Origin: an uncultured beta proteobacterium
GTDB taxonomy: Bacteria > Pseudomonadota > Gammaproteobacteria > Burkholderiales > Burkholderiaceae_C
Direction of reading: 5' to 3'
Assembly (NCBI GenBank): GCA_903920405.1
Contig: CAIXMC010000445.1
Location: 1-6,654 of the forward strand
DNA: 6,654 bases
Positions 1 through 6,510 of the stretch are shown here, one piece after another (position 1 is the stretch's first letter; each line of letters begins with the position of its first letter). Under the pieces are notes generated by a model. That model had not been told where the DNA came from. It worked only from the letters and a program-made list of their open reading frames with translations, and searched no databases. Position numbers and translations under genes: made by a program.

Positions 1-139
1 CCCATTTGGCTCGTCAGATTTGGGCGCACTGCGTCGTTACAAATCGCTTATGTGGCATGGCCACACCGCGCGATTTGCGCCTAGCATTGCATCCCAACTC
101 TGACGGCCAAATGGGGAACTTATTACTGACCACATCCTT
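1..139 (+). repeat. Palindromic MITE-like element, copy A (5' end cut by window)
   Basis: This is a non-coding element that reads as one long imperfect palindrome centred on ATG at 57-59, with TGTGGC at 51-56 facing GCCACA at 60-65. Further out, AAATCGC faces GCGATTT, CGTCAGA faces TCTGACG, and CCCATTTGGC faces GCCAAATGGG. The right terminal repeat ends in CTGACCACATCCTT near 139. Comparison with copy C shows that about 22 bases of the left terminus lie before base 1. Positions 1-119 match copy C (6535-6654) except near 103-105, where CC replaces TTT. No transposase is encoded, so if mobile it must be moved in trans. The family name is not recognised; I call it MITE-like from size, terminal inverted repeats and multiple copies. 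Confidence 0.85.
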
Positions 140-206
140 AGCGTAAAAGTCATTGGTTCTGGAGTTGATGATGTGAAGAACAACCGAAAACGACAGGACG
201 TTTTAC
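140..206 (+). other. Leader between copy A and hsdM
   Basis: This short non-coding stretch separates the end of the palindromic element from the hsdM start codon. It holds the likely hsdM ribosome binding site, AGGA at 195-198, eight bases before the ATG. I see no convincing sigma-70 promoter here; the TTGGTT at 153-158 has no good -10 partner at the right distance. The promoter may lie inside or upstream of copy A, or be a weak one I cannot resolve by eye. Confidence 0.5.
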
Positions 207-2720
207 ATGCCATTAACACTGCCACAACTTGAGCGCCACCTCTTTAAAGCCGCTGATATCCTGCGCGGCAAGATGGATGCTTCCGAGTTCAAGGAATACA
301 TCTTCGGGATGCTTTTCCTCAAACGCTGCTCCGACTTATTCGATCAGCGCCGTGAAGACGTGATCAAGTTGGAAATCGACTCGGGAAAAAGTGAGGCTGA
401 TGCCCGCTTATCTGCCGAGAACTCGCACTGGTACAAAAAGGAAGGTTCTTTTTGGGTGCCGCCGCAGTCGCGCTATGAATTCCTGCTCAATGATGCGCAC
501 CAGAACGTAGGCGACTTTCTGAACAAGGCGCTGACTGGCATTGAGACGGCCAACACCAGCCTGCACGACGTGCTGGAGCACATCGACTTCACGCGCAAGG
601 TTGGCCAGAGCAAAATCCCCGATATCAAGCTGCGCCAGCTCATCACTAATTTTGGCGTTTATCGACTGCGCAATGAAGACTTCGAGTTCCCTGACCTGCT
701 CGGCGCGGCCTACGAATACCTGATTGGCGAATTCGCTGATTCGGCGGGCAAAAAAGGCGGCGAGTTCTATACGCCGCGCTCGGTTGTGCGGATGATGGTG
801 CGGCTCATCAAGCCCGCGCTCAAACACGATATCTACGACCCCTGTTGTGGCTCGGGCGGCATGTTGATCGCCGCCAAGGAGTACATCGACGAGCACGGCG
901 AAGACGGCCGCAAGGCCAACCTGTTCGGGCAGGAGTTCAACGGCACGGTCTGGTCCATTGCCAAGATGAACATGCTGCTGCATGGCATCAGCAATGCCAA
1001 CCTGCAAAACGAAGACACCCTGGCCGATCCGAAGCACGTGGAGGGCGGCGAGTTGATGCACTTCGACCGCGTGCTCACCAATCCGCCTTTTTCTCAGCTC
1101 TGGGGCAATACTGAGAGGAACGCCGACGGCACGCCTGCCTGGTCGCCCAAGTTCCCAGAACGCTTCAGCTATCAAGTGCCCTTGGGTTCCAAGAAGGCCG
1201 ACCTGATGTTCTTGCAGCACATGTTGGCCGTGACCCGTGATGGCGGTATGGTAGCAACAGTTATGCCGCATGGCGTGCTGTTTCGGGGGGGTGACGAGCG
1301 TGATATTCGCGCCACCGTCATTGAGGACGACCTGCTCGAAGCCGTCGTCGGCGTCGCTCCCAACCTGTTCTATGGCACCGGCATTCCCGCCTGTGTCCTG
1401 GTGCTGCGCCAGCAGGTACAAAACGGTGCCAACCGCGTCAGTGGCAAAGCCGTCGAACGCCAGGGTAAGGTGTTGTTCATCAATGCCGACCGCGAGTTCT
1501 TCGAAGGCCGAGCGCAGAACTACCTGCTGCCCGAGCACATCGAGAAGATCGTCACCACCTATGACGAGTTCCGTGCCATCAACGGCTTCTCAAGTTTGGT
1601 TGACAATGCCACGCTCAAAGCCAACGACTACAACCTCAACATCCGCCGCTACGCCGACAACGCCCCACCGCCAGAGCCACACGACGTTCGCGCTCATCTG
1701 GTCGGCGGCATCCCCAAAGCCGAGGTAGCCGACATGGCCCGTTTGTTCAGCGCCCACGGTCTGAACCCGATGGACCTGCTCCAACCCCGTCATTCCCGCG
1801 AAGGCGGGAATCCAGACATCGACGCACGTTATCTTGATTTCAAACCTACCCTCGACCAACGGCAGGCCATCAAGCCGACCATCGAAAACAATGCCGGTCT
1901 GGTTGCCAAGGAAGCGGCCATTCGCAACGCCTTCGAGCAAGGGTGGCAAGCCCACAGCGCACGCATCACGGCGCTCTCTGGGCAGATGCAAAACGACAAC
2001 AATGGTGCCGCCAGTCTGGTGGCATTGCGCAACGACCTGCTGGCCAGCTTCAGCCAGAGTTTGGAAGCCATTGGCCTGCTCGACCCCTTCCAGGTGCGCG
2101 GCATCGTTGCAGGCTTTTGGTACCAGACCAAGTACGACTTCCTCACCCTGATGGCGCGTGGTGCCAAGGGTGTGGCAGATGCCTGGCGCACCAACATCGT
2201 CACCGCGCTCGAAGACAAGGCCAGCAAAGAGAGCACGCTGGAGCACAAGCTGGTCAAGTTTTTGATGGGCGATTTCGTCGAAGCCATCACCGAACTGGAA
2301 GCCAAAAAGGCCGAGTTAGACAGCCAAATCAAGGCGGCCAGCCCCAAGGATTCTGAAGGCGAAGACGGTGATGCCGACGATGAAAACGCCGTGGACGAGG
2401 CACAGCTTAAAGCCTGGAAGAAGGAACTTGGCACCGTCAAGAAACAACTCAAGGCCAAGAACGACGGCTTTAAGCAGCACATCGGCGCCGCCGTAGAGGG
2501 GCTGACACCCGAAGCCGCCGCCGAGTTGCTGCTGACCATCCTGCACAACGACATGCGATCAATCGTTGATCGCTACATGGCAGCGCAACGCAAACAGATC
2601 GTGGCCGCGTTTGAGAACTGGTGGGATAAGTACCGCGTGACACTGACCGAGATTGAGGGCAAGCGGGATGAAGCGGCTAAAGCATTGCAGGGGTTTTTGA
2701 AGGGGTTGGGGTATGTGTGA
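207..2720 (+). CDS. hsdM: Type I R-M DNA methyltransferase subunit HsdM (long form)
   Basis: HsdM is the modification subunit of a type I R-M system. With HsdS it transfers a methyl group from S-adenosylmethionine to N6 of adenine in the target site. Residues about 5-130 look like the helical HsdM N-terminal domain. The methylase core follows, with GEFYTPR at 185-191, the SAM-binding motif [10 protein letters not shown] at 211-220, FGQEFN at 240-245, the catalytic NPPF at 292-295, PHGVLFRGG at 354-362 and a later [10 protein letters not shown] motif. At 837 residues it is much longer than the ~520-530 of the classical EcoKI and EcoR124I subunits. The extra part is a C-terminal region of about 300 residues, charged and probably partly coiled coil, with an acidic run at 717-731. 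The start is supported by AGGA at 195-198 and by the conserved N terminus. Residues 528-538 are encoded by an inserted palindromic repeat. The gene overlaps hsdS by 8 bp. The family call is firm; activity is inferred. Confidence 0.96.
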   Translation: MPLTLPQLERHLFKAADILRGKMDASEFKEYIFGMLFLKRCSDLFDQRREDVIKLEIDSGKSEADARLSAENSHWYKKEGSFWVPPQSRYEFLLNDAHQNVGDFLNKALTGIETANTSLHDVLEHIDFTRKVGQSKIPDIKLRQLITNFGVYRLRNEDFEFPDLLGAAYEYLIGEFADSAGKKGGEFYTPRSVVRMMVRLIKPALKHDIYDPCCGSGGMLIAAKEYIDEHGEDGRKANLFGQEFNGTVWSIAKMNMLLHGISNANLQNEDTLADPKHVEGGELMHFDRVLTNPPFSQLWGNTERNADGTPAWSPKFPERFSYQVPLGSKKADLMFLQHMLAVTRDGGMVATVMPHGVLFRGGDERDIRATVIEDDLLEAVVGVAPNLFYGTGIPACVLVLRQQVQNGANRVSGKAVERQGKVLFINADREFFEGRAQNYLLPEHIEKIVTTYDEFRAINGFSSLVDNATLKANDYNLNIRRYADNAPPPEPHDVRAHLVGGIPKAEVADMARLFSAHGLNPMDLLQPRHSREGGNPDIDARYLDFKPTLDQRQAIKPTIENNAGLVAKEAAIRNAFEQGWQAHSARITALSGQMQNDNNGAASLVALRNDLLASFSQSLEAIGLLDPFQVRGIVAGFWYQTKYDFLTLMARGAKGVADAWRTNIVTALEDKASKESTLEHKLVKFLMGDFVEAITELEAKKAELDSQIKAASPKDSEGEDGDADDENAVDEAQLKAWKKELGTVKKQLKAKNDGFKQHIGAAVEGLTPEAAAELLLTILHNDMRSIVDRYMAAQRKQIVAAFENWWDKYRVTLTEIEGKRDEAAKALQGFLKGLGYV
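1788..1815 (+). repeat. dRS3-like palindromic repeat inserted in frame within hsdM
   Basis: ATTCCCGC at 1792-1799 pairs perfectly with GCGGGAAT at 1804-1811 across the loop GAAG, flanked by CGTC on the left and CCAGA on the right. This matches the widespread CGTCATTCCCGCG..CGGGAATCCAG repeat of beta- and gammaproteobacteria and resembles the Neisseria dRS3 core (ATTCCC-N8-GGGAAT). It is read through in the hsdM frame as [11 protein letters not shown] (residues 528-538), and on the other strand as the familiar IPAFAGMT peptide. It lies between the methylase core and the C-terminal extension, apparently in a linker. Such repeats are usually intergenic, so an in-frame copy inside a conserved enzyme is unusual. 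Confidence 0.85.
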
Positions 2721-4008
2721 GTTACGGCTGACATCGGGCACCACCTCATTGGGTGAAATAAAAATTCCGGAAGGTTGGACAATGAGGCAGTTGAAAGAAT
2801 TTTGCTCATTTTCTCAGGGTGGACGGCTTGGGTTTATAAAGCAAGTTCACTACAGAACCAGCGGAGTTCCTGCCTATAGCGCTGCTGGGCAAGATGGATT
2901 TGTCGAAGTTGCCGAGTTCCGCAATACGGATGCTGTTGTTCTTTCTGCAATCGGTGCGAACTGTGGGCGATGCTTTAGGGCGCATGGCGAATGGACAACT
3001 CTCGCTAACGTGCAAGCCATCATTCCAGATGCTGGCGCTGCTGACGCACGATTCCTCCACTATCGAGTAAACCGTGATGACTACTGGCCGCGTTCCGGAT
3101 CAGCTCAGCCATTTATCAAGCCTAGCGACATGAAGGCGTGCTGGATTGCGCTACCGCCGTTTCCACAACAAACTGCGATTGCCAAAGTCATCGACACCCT
3201 CGACACCGCCATCCATGAAACCGAGGCGATCATTGTCAAGCTCCAGGCCGTCAAGCAGGGCTTGCTGCACGACCTACTGACGCGCGGCGTCGACGCCAAC
3301 GGCGAAATGCGCCCATCCCGCGTAAATGCCCCACATCTCTACAAGCAGTCGCCGCTGGGGTGGATACCGATAGAGTGGGAACTTTCGACAATCGTCAAGC
3401 AGTTCGAAATCCAGCTTGGCAAGATGTTGGATGGCCAAAAGAACTCTGGCGTTCTCAAGCCTTACGTTGGCAACAAGGCCGTGCAATGGGATCGGATAGA
3501 TATTGGTGAAGTCCAACAAGTGCGATTGTCTCAGTCTGATCTGGTTCGTTTCAGGTTGCAAAAGGGTGACCTTCTTGTCTGTGAGGGGGGCGAAGTAGGC
3601 CGCGCCGCAATTTGGAACGATGAGATCAGTGAGTGTTACTACCAGAAGGCTCTGCACAGACTAAGACCGCTTCAAGGTTATCACCCACGGCTAATGCTAG
3701 AAATACTGCGTTACCTGCTGGGAAGGGATGCGCTTTCTGAATACATCTCGAAAACCAGCATCGCGCATTTGACTCAAGAGAAGCTGGCGACAGTACCTTT
3801 GCTCGTGCCGAAAGCCGACGAGCAAAAGCGCTTAGTTGCAATAATCTTGGCCGACAAGCGGCGCCAAGAGGCCGAAGAGTCTCAATTGCAAAAGCTCAAA
3901 TTACTCAAATCCGGTCTCCTGAACGACCTCCTCACCGGCCACGTCCGCGTCACGCCCTTACTTAGGATATGGTCAACAATAAGTTCCGCATTTGGCCGTC
4001 AGAGTTAA
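2713..4008 (+). CDS. hsdS: Type I R-M specificity subunit HsdS, C terminus replaced by MITE sequence
   Basis: HsdS sets the bipartite DNA target of a type I R-M enzyme and bridges two HsdM subunits. The 431-residue protein has the usual two-fold layout. Target recognition domain 1 spans about 17-145, followed by the central conserved region with PPFPQQ at 148-153, a helical spacer and DLLTRG at 187-192. Domain 2 starts near SPLGW (213-217) and runs to about 360. The distal conserved region follows, with PKADEQKRL at 366-374, a helix and DLLTGHVRV at 405-413. The ATG overlaps the hsdM stop (ATGTGTGA), with AGGGG-like runs just upstream, so translation is probably coupled. From about residue 418 the reading frame is copy B, which encodes [14 protein letters not shown] and the stop. 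Both conserved repeats are complete, so the protein may still work. The recognition sequence cannot be deduced. The first recognition domain looks less GC-rich than hsdM, as is common for exchanged HsdS domains. Confidence 0.95.
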   Translation: MCELRLTSGTTSLGEIKIPEGWTMRQLKEFCSFSQGGRLGFIKQVHYRTSGVPAYSAAGQDGFVEVAEFRNTDAVVLSAIGANCGRCFRAHGEWTTLANVQAIIPDAGAADARFLHYRVNRDDYWPRSGSAQPFIKPSDMKACWIALPPFPQQTAIAKVIDTLDTAIHETEAIIVKLQAVKQGLLHDLLTRGVDANGEMRPSRVNAPHLYKQSPLGWIPIEWELSTIVKQFEIQLGKMLDGQKNSGVLKPYVGNKAVQWDRIDIGEVQQVRLSQSDLVRFRLQKGDLLVCEGGEVGRAAIWNDEISECYYQKALHRLRPLQGYHPRLMLEILRYLLGRDALSEYISKTSIAHLTQEKLATVPLLVPKADEQKRLVAIILADKRRQEAEESQLQKLKLLKSGLLNDLLTGHVRVTPLLRIWSTISSAFGRQS

Positions 4009-4127
4009 AGATGCAATGCTAGGCGCAAATCGCGCATTGTGGCCAAGCCACATAAGCGATTTGTAACGACGCAGTGCGCCCAAATCTGACGAGCCAAATG
4101 CGGAACTTATTATTGACCATATCCTTA
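3963..4127 (-). repeat. Palindromic MITE-like element, copy B (complete, inverted)
   Basis: This is the only complete copy, inverted relative to A and C. The core runs from GGATATGGTC (3965-3974) to GACCATATCC (4115-4124), about 160 bp, and is palindromic around CAA at 4044-4046 with TGTGGC and GCCACA on either side. Terminal repeats are nearly perfect for about 35 bp; the clearest mismatch is CAACAATAAG against the complement of CTTATTATTG. No open frame resembling a transposase is present. A target duplication is unclear: CTTA lies at 3961-3964 and again at 4124-4127, but copy A also ends in CTTA, so this may belong to the element. It interrupts the 3' end of hsdS and separates hsdS from the ATPase gene. 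A transcript through it could fold into a long hairpin, which may affect expression of the downstream gene; that is inference. Confidence 0.88.
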
Positions 4128-4167
4128 CGCCAGCAAAATAACCACCATCGGGAAGGATCGCCGGAAC

Positions 4168-6024
4168 ATGCGCCTTTTGCACTATCTCGAAATCGAAAAC
4201 TTCAAACGCTTTGGTGAGCGCCAGCGCATTGAACTGGACCACCCTGCCGTTTTAATTGGCCCCAACAACTGCGGCAAGACCAGTGCCATTCAGGCGATGG
4301 CTCTGTGGTCGCAGTCGGTGCGCACCTGGTACGACGTGCGCAAAGATTCCTCGGCCAATGTAAGCACCGCCACCTCGCTGAACCGGTTGAATATTGTGGC
4401 GGTGCCGGTACAGCGCACGCGCTTTTTCTGGCACAACACGCAGGTGCGCAAGGGCACCAAAAACATTGCACTGGTGATTACCGTGGGTGTGGCGTTCAAG
4501 GGCAAGGTAGTGGCTTTGCCCATGCGCTTTCGCAACCATGGCGACGAACTTGTCTATTGCGAGCCGAGTGAATCAGTCATGACCGATATGGAACTCATGG
4601 CCCACGCGGCATCTCTCAAGGTGGAGTTGCTCTACCCCATGTCAGGCCTGGATACCGAAGAGCCTATTTTGCAGCCTGGACGGGTGGACGTGCTGCTAGG
4701 TCAGGGTCGCACCGCAGACGTGCTGCGCAATCTGTGCCTGTCGGTGGCACAGTCATCCAAAGAAGATTGGCAGCGCGTGACTGACTTGATGAAACGCCTG
4801 TTCAATGTGGTGCTGGAAGTGCCACAGACCACCGCACGCGGTAGTATTGCCATGGGCTACCGCCAAACGGGTGTCAAAGAGGTGCTGGACATATCCTCTG
4901 CCGGGCGCGGTTTTCTACAGATGCTGTTGGTGTTTGCGTACCTTTTCTCACACAAACGCAGTGTGCTCTTGGTGGATGAGCCGGATGCACATCTGGAAAT
5001 ACTGCGACAAAAACAGGTGTACGTTCTGCTGCGTGACATTGCCAGTGAAAACGGCTCACAAGTGGTGATGGTGACGCACTCGGAGGTCATCCTGGATGAG
5101 GCCTTGGACAATAACCTGACCCTGCTCTTGGAAGGTCAAGCGGACGATCTGGCGAAAAAACAGGATATTCGCAACAGCCTGAAATATTTTGGCGCAGATC
5201 ACTATGTCAGGGCGCGAGAGCGCGGTTATGTCCTTTACGTGGAGGGTGGAACAGACGTGGACATGCTGCGCGCATTGGCTGAGCGCATGGCACATCCTGT
5301 GGCATCGGTTTGGGACGAGCGCATCAACACGTTTTATGTTCAAAACAATTATCCGCAGCAGGATGCTGATGCAGAATTGGAGCGAGTTGAGGGCGGTTTT
5401 GGTGTGACGCCACGCGAACATTTCAAGGGGCTGCGCAATCTGCTGCCCGATCTCAAAGGCCTGGCTATTCTCGACAACGATGGTCAAAACCGGCAAGACC
5501 GCGACGAGGGTGCTTTGGCGATTTGCTATTGGCGGCGTTATGAGGCTGAAAACTATTTCATGACCGCCGATCTGCTGCGCACCTACGCCCTGAGCCAGTA
5601 CCCAACTGACGATTTATTTGCCGACGCTATAGCTCTACATGCGGCTATTGAAGACGCCTTGGCTGAAGTCATCACTGATCGCGTGTTCGATGGCGTTCGA
5701 GACGATTACAAAGCCTGGATCGGTTCCCCTCCTGATGCTGTGCGCCTGGTGTGGGAGGCTAAGACCGAGCGACGAAAACTCAGCACGGTGGCGGAAGATT
5801 TTTTCAGAAAATTGGCGAGCAAACTAGGCAGGCCGATGTTATTGACCAAAGGCGAACTGCATCGCCTGGTGCAGTTCGCACCGGTCGCGACTCTGCCGCC
5901 AGAAATCACGCAGAAGCTGAATCTATTGGCGGAACTTATGACCGTGGGGAAAACGCGAGACGAGACGGCAACATCGGGCGAAGGCCATGCCAGCATCTCT
6001 GCAACAGATACGGGGAGTGTTTGA
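4168..6024 (+). CDS. OLD-family-like ATPase with TOPRIM nuclease domain, embedded in a type I R-M operon
   Basis: This 618-residue protein has an SMC/ABC-like ATPase half followed by a TOPRIM-like half, the arrangement of OLD (overcoming lysogenization defect) nucleases. The ATPase part shows Walker A GPNNCGKTS at 31-39, a signature-like SSAGRGFLQ at 243-251, Walker B LLVDEPDAH with D270 and E271, and an H-loop VTHSE with H304. The TOPRIM part shows VEGGTD with E359, LDNDG with D436 and D438, and EAENY at 459-463. These fit the acidic metal-binding residues of the fold. Related ATPases occur between hsdS and hsdR in other type I loci, but their role is unsettled: an accessory nuclease, a regulator or a separate defence are all possible. 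AAGGA at 4153-4157 supports the start. The stop overlaps the hsdR start as TGATG, so the two were co-translated. No UvrD-like GajB partner is in the window, so a Gabija label is not justified. Confidence 0.88.
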   Translation: MRLLHYLEIENFKRFGERQRIELDHPAVLIGPNNCGKTSAIQAMALWSQSVRTWYDVRKDSSANVSTATSLNRLNIVAVPVQRTRFFWHNTQVRKGTKNIALVITVGVAFKGKVVALPMRFRNHGDELVYCEPSESVMTDMELMAHAASLKVELLYPMSGLDTEEPILQPGRVDVLLGQGRTADVLRNLCLSVAQSSKEDWQRVTDLMKRLFNVVLEVPQTTARGSIAMGYRQTGVKEVLDISSAGRGFLQMLLVFAYLFSHKRSVLLVDEPDAHLEILRQKQVYVLLRDIASENGSQVVMVTHSEVILDEALDNNLTLLLEGQADDLAKKQDIRNSLKYFGADHYVRARERGYVLYVEGGTDVDMLRALAERMAHPVASVWDERINTFYVQNNYPQQDADAELERVEGGFGVTPREHFKGLRNLLPDLKGLAILDNDGQNRQDRDEGALAICYWRRYEAENYFMTADLLRTYALSQYPTDDLFADAIALHAAIEDALAEVITDRVFDGVRDDYKAWIGSPPDAVRLVWEAKTERRKLSTVAEDFFRKLASKLGRPMLLTKGELHRLVQFAPVATLPPEITQKLNLLAELMTVGKTRDETATSGEGHASISATDTGSV

Positions 6025-6137
6025 TGGAATGGAAACTCGAAGACGTCGAAAAACCTTTCGTTGCCCAGTTGCAGGCGATAGGTTGGACACATATCGAAGG
6101 CAGTCTTGAATCCAGGTGGACGACTTGCAATTCATGA
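6024..6137 (+). pseudogene. hsdR: 5' remnant of hsdR, type I restriction endonuclease subunit
   Basis: The ATG overlaps the preceding TGA. The first ~29 residues, beginning MEWKLEDVEKPFVAQLQ and ending near GWTHIEGSLE, resemble the N terminus of many HsdR proteins. After about base 6110 the frame no longer resembles HsdR; it closes at 6135-6137 after 37 codons. Complete HsdR is usually around 1000 residues, with a nuclease domain and a DEAD-box translocase; none of that is present. The junction passes straight into the start of an M48/YgjP-type gene, so a deletion of roughly the whole remaining hsdR gene is the simplest reading. The assignment rests on a short match plus operon position, so it is good but not certain. 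A 37-residue product would have no restriction activity. Confidence 0.72.
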
Positions 6138-6298
6138 TACGGCGCAGTGTCAGGCGACGGACGATTCAAATCACGGTGGAACGAACGGGTAAGTTGATTC
6201 TGAGCGCTCCACCTGACGTTGGTATCGCCAAGCTAAGCGATTTCGTCAGGGAAAAGTGCTTCTGGACTCTTGGGACGAACTTTTTACGATACCTATGA
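6116..6298 (+). pseudogene. 5' remnant of a YgjP/M48-type metallohydrolase gene
   Basis: A GTG-start frame encodes a 60-residue peptide beginning MDDLQFMIRRSVRRRT, followed by IQITVERTGKLILSAPP and SDFVREKCFW. This fits the N-terminal strand region of YgjP-like (DUF45, M48-type) metallohydrolases, often found directly after hsdR in type I loci. Complete members are about 230-240 residues with a zinc-binding HExxH motif; neither that motif nor the C-terminal part is present. Similarity appears to stop after residue 51 or so, and the last nine residues look unrelated. An internal ATG at 6134 is an alternative start. The frame has a stop codon just upstream (6107-6109) and overlaps the hsdR remnant. 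Both ends are therefore breakpoints, and the gene is almost certainly dead. Confidence 0.68.
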
Positions 6299-6375
6299 CG
6301 GCATAACAAAATCCCATTCAACTGAACCAGTGCCAAAAAGTCAGGGAGGTCTGAAGTTGTAAGTTGGCGCATATA

Positions 6376-6403
6376 ACTACAACACCTGTCATTGAATTGT
6401 AGT
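6376..6403. repeat. Short inverted repeat ACTACAA/TTGTAGT
   Basis: ACTACAA at 6376-6382 is matched by TTGTAGT at 6397-6403 across a 14-base loop. The stem is short and has no adjoining T-run right after it, so it is weak as a terminator. It could be half of an operator or chance. Confidence 0.3.
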
Positions 6404-6411
6404 GACGGTTT

Positions 6412-6443
6412 TTATTATACATTCACGCTTGTATGTATAATAA
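6412..6443. promoter_or_regulatory. Perfect 11-bp inverted repeat with TATAAT on both strands
   Basis: TTATTATACAT at 6412-6422 is the exact reverse complement of ATGTATAATAA at 6433-6443, with the ten-base spacer TCACGCTTGT. Each arm contains TATAAT in the outward-reading direction (6436-6441 on +, the complement of 6414-6419 on -), so the palindrome could be an operator overlapping a promoter for a lost gene. No good -35 box is seen for either, and no intact gene follows on the + strand within the window. It could instead be a hairpin belonging to a degenerate mobile element. Confidence 0.4.
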
Positions 6444-6447
6444 CTTT

Positions 6448-6500
6448 GGACAGGGTCAGAAATAAGTTTTGCATTTGGCCGTCAGAGTTAAAAATGCAAT
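6448..6500 (-). repeat. Fragment of the palindromic element (one terminus only)
   Basis: This stretch aligns with the first 53 bases of copy B in the orientation seen there. GGACAGGGTCAGAAATAAG corresponds to GGATATGGTCAACAATAAG, followed by GCATTTGGCCGTCAGAGTTAA and ATGCAAT. It is more diverged at the tip (TTTTGC for TTCCGC) than the three larger copies are from each other, and it stops at 6500. Only ten bases separate it from copy C, which lies in the opposite orientation. It looks like an older copy truncated by deletion or by arrival of copy C. Confidence 0.82.
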
Positions 6501-6510
6501 ATCAAGTACC

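Larger units (their letters stand above)
6299..6447. other. AT-rich non-coding stretch between gene debris and repeats
   Basis: I see no credible gene in this region. It is more AT-rich than the operon and contains two inverted repeats, listed separately. A reverse-strand frame running through it (6166-6372) has no recognisable domain and also crosses the M48 remnant, so I treat it as spurious. The region separates the truncated metallohydrolase from the element fragment and copy C, and probably marks the point where the locus was rearranged. Confidence 0.5.

Noticed and set aside
408..1538. A 376-codon open frame on the - strand opposite hsdM
   Set aside because: It lies wholly within the clearly coding hsdM sequence, has low-complexity composition typical of an antisense shadow, and shows no recognisable motif.
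2555..2573. Palindrome GCGATCAA-TCG-TTGATCGC inside hsdM
   Set aside because: It encodes conserved-looking protein sequence (RSIVDRY) in frame, there is no second copy in the window, and an eight-base chance palindrome in 6.6 kb is unremarkable.
3963..4127. Intrinsic terminator after hsdS
   Set aside because: The sequence would fold into a hairpin, but it lacks a T-run on its 3' side and is clearly a repeated element with terminal repeats.
4168..6024. Gabija GajA
   Set aside because: The ATPase-TOPRIM layout fits GajA broadly, but no UvrD-like GajB follows and the gene is tied to hsdR by a TGATG overlap.
6166..6372. A 68-codon reverse-strand gene
   Set aside because: It overlaps the M48 remnant, has no recognisable domain and no clear ribosome binding site.
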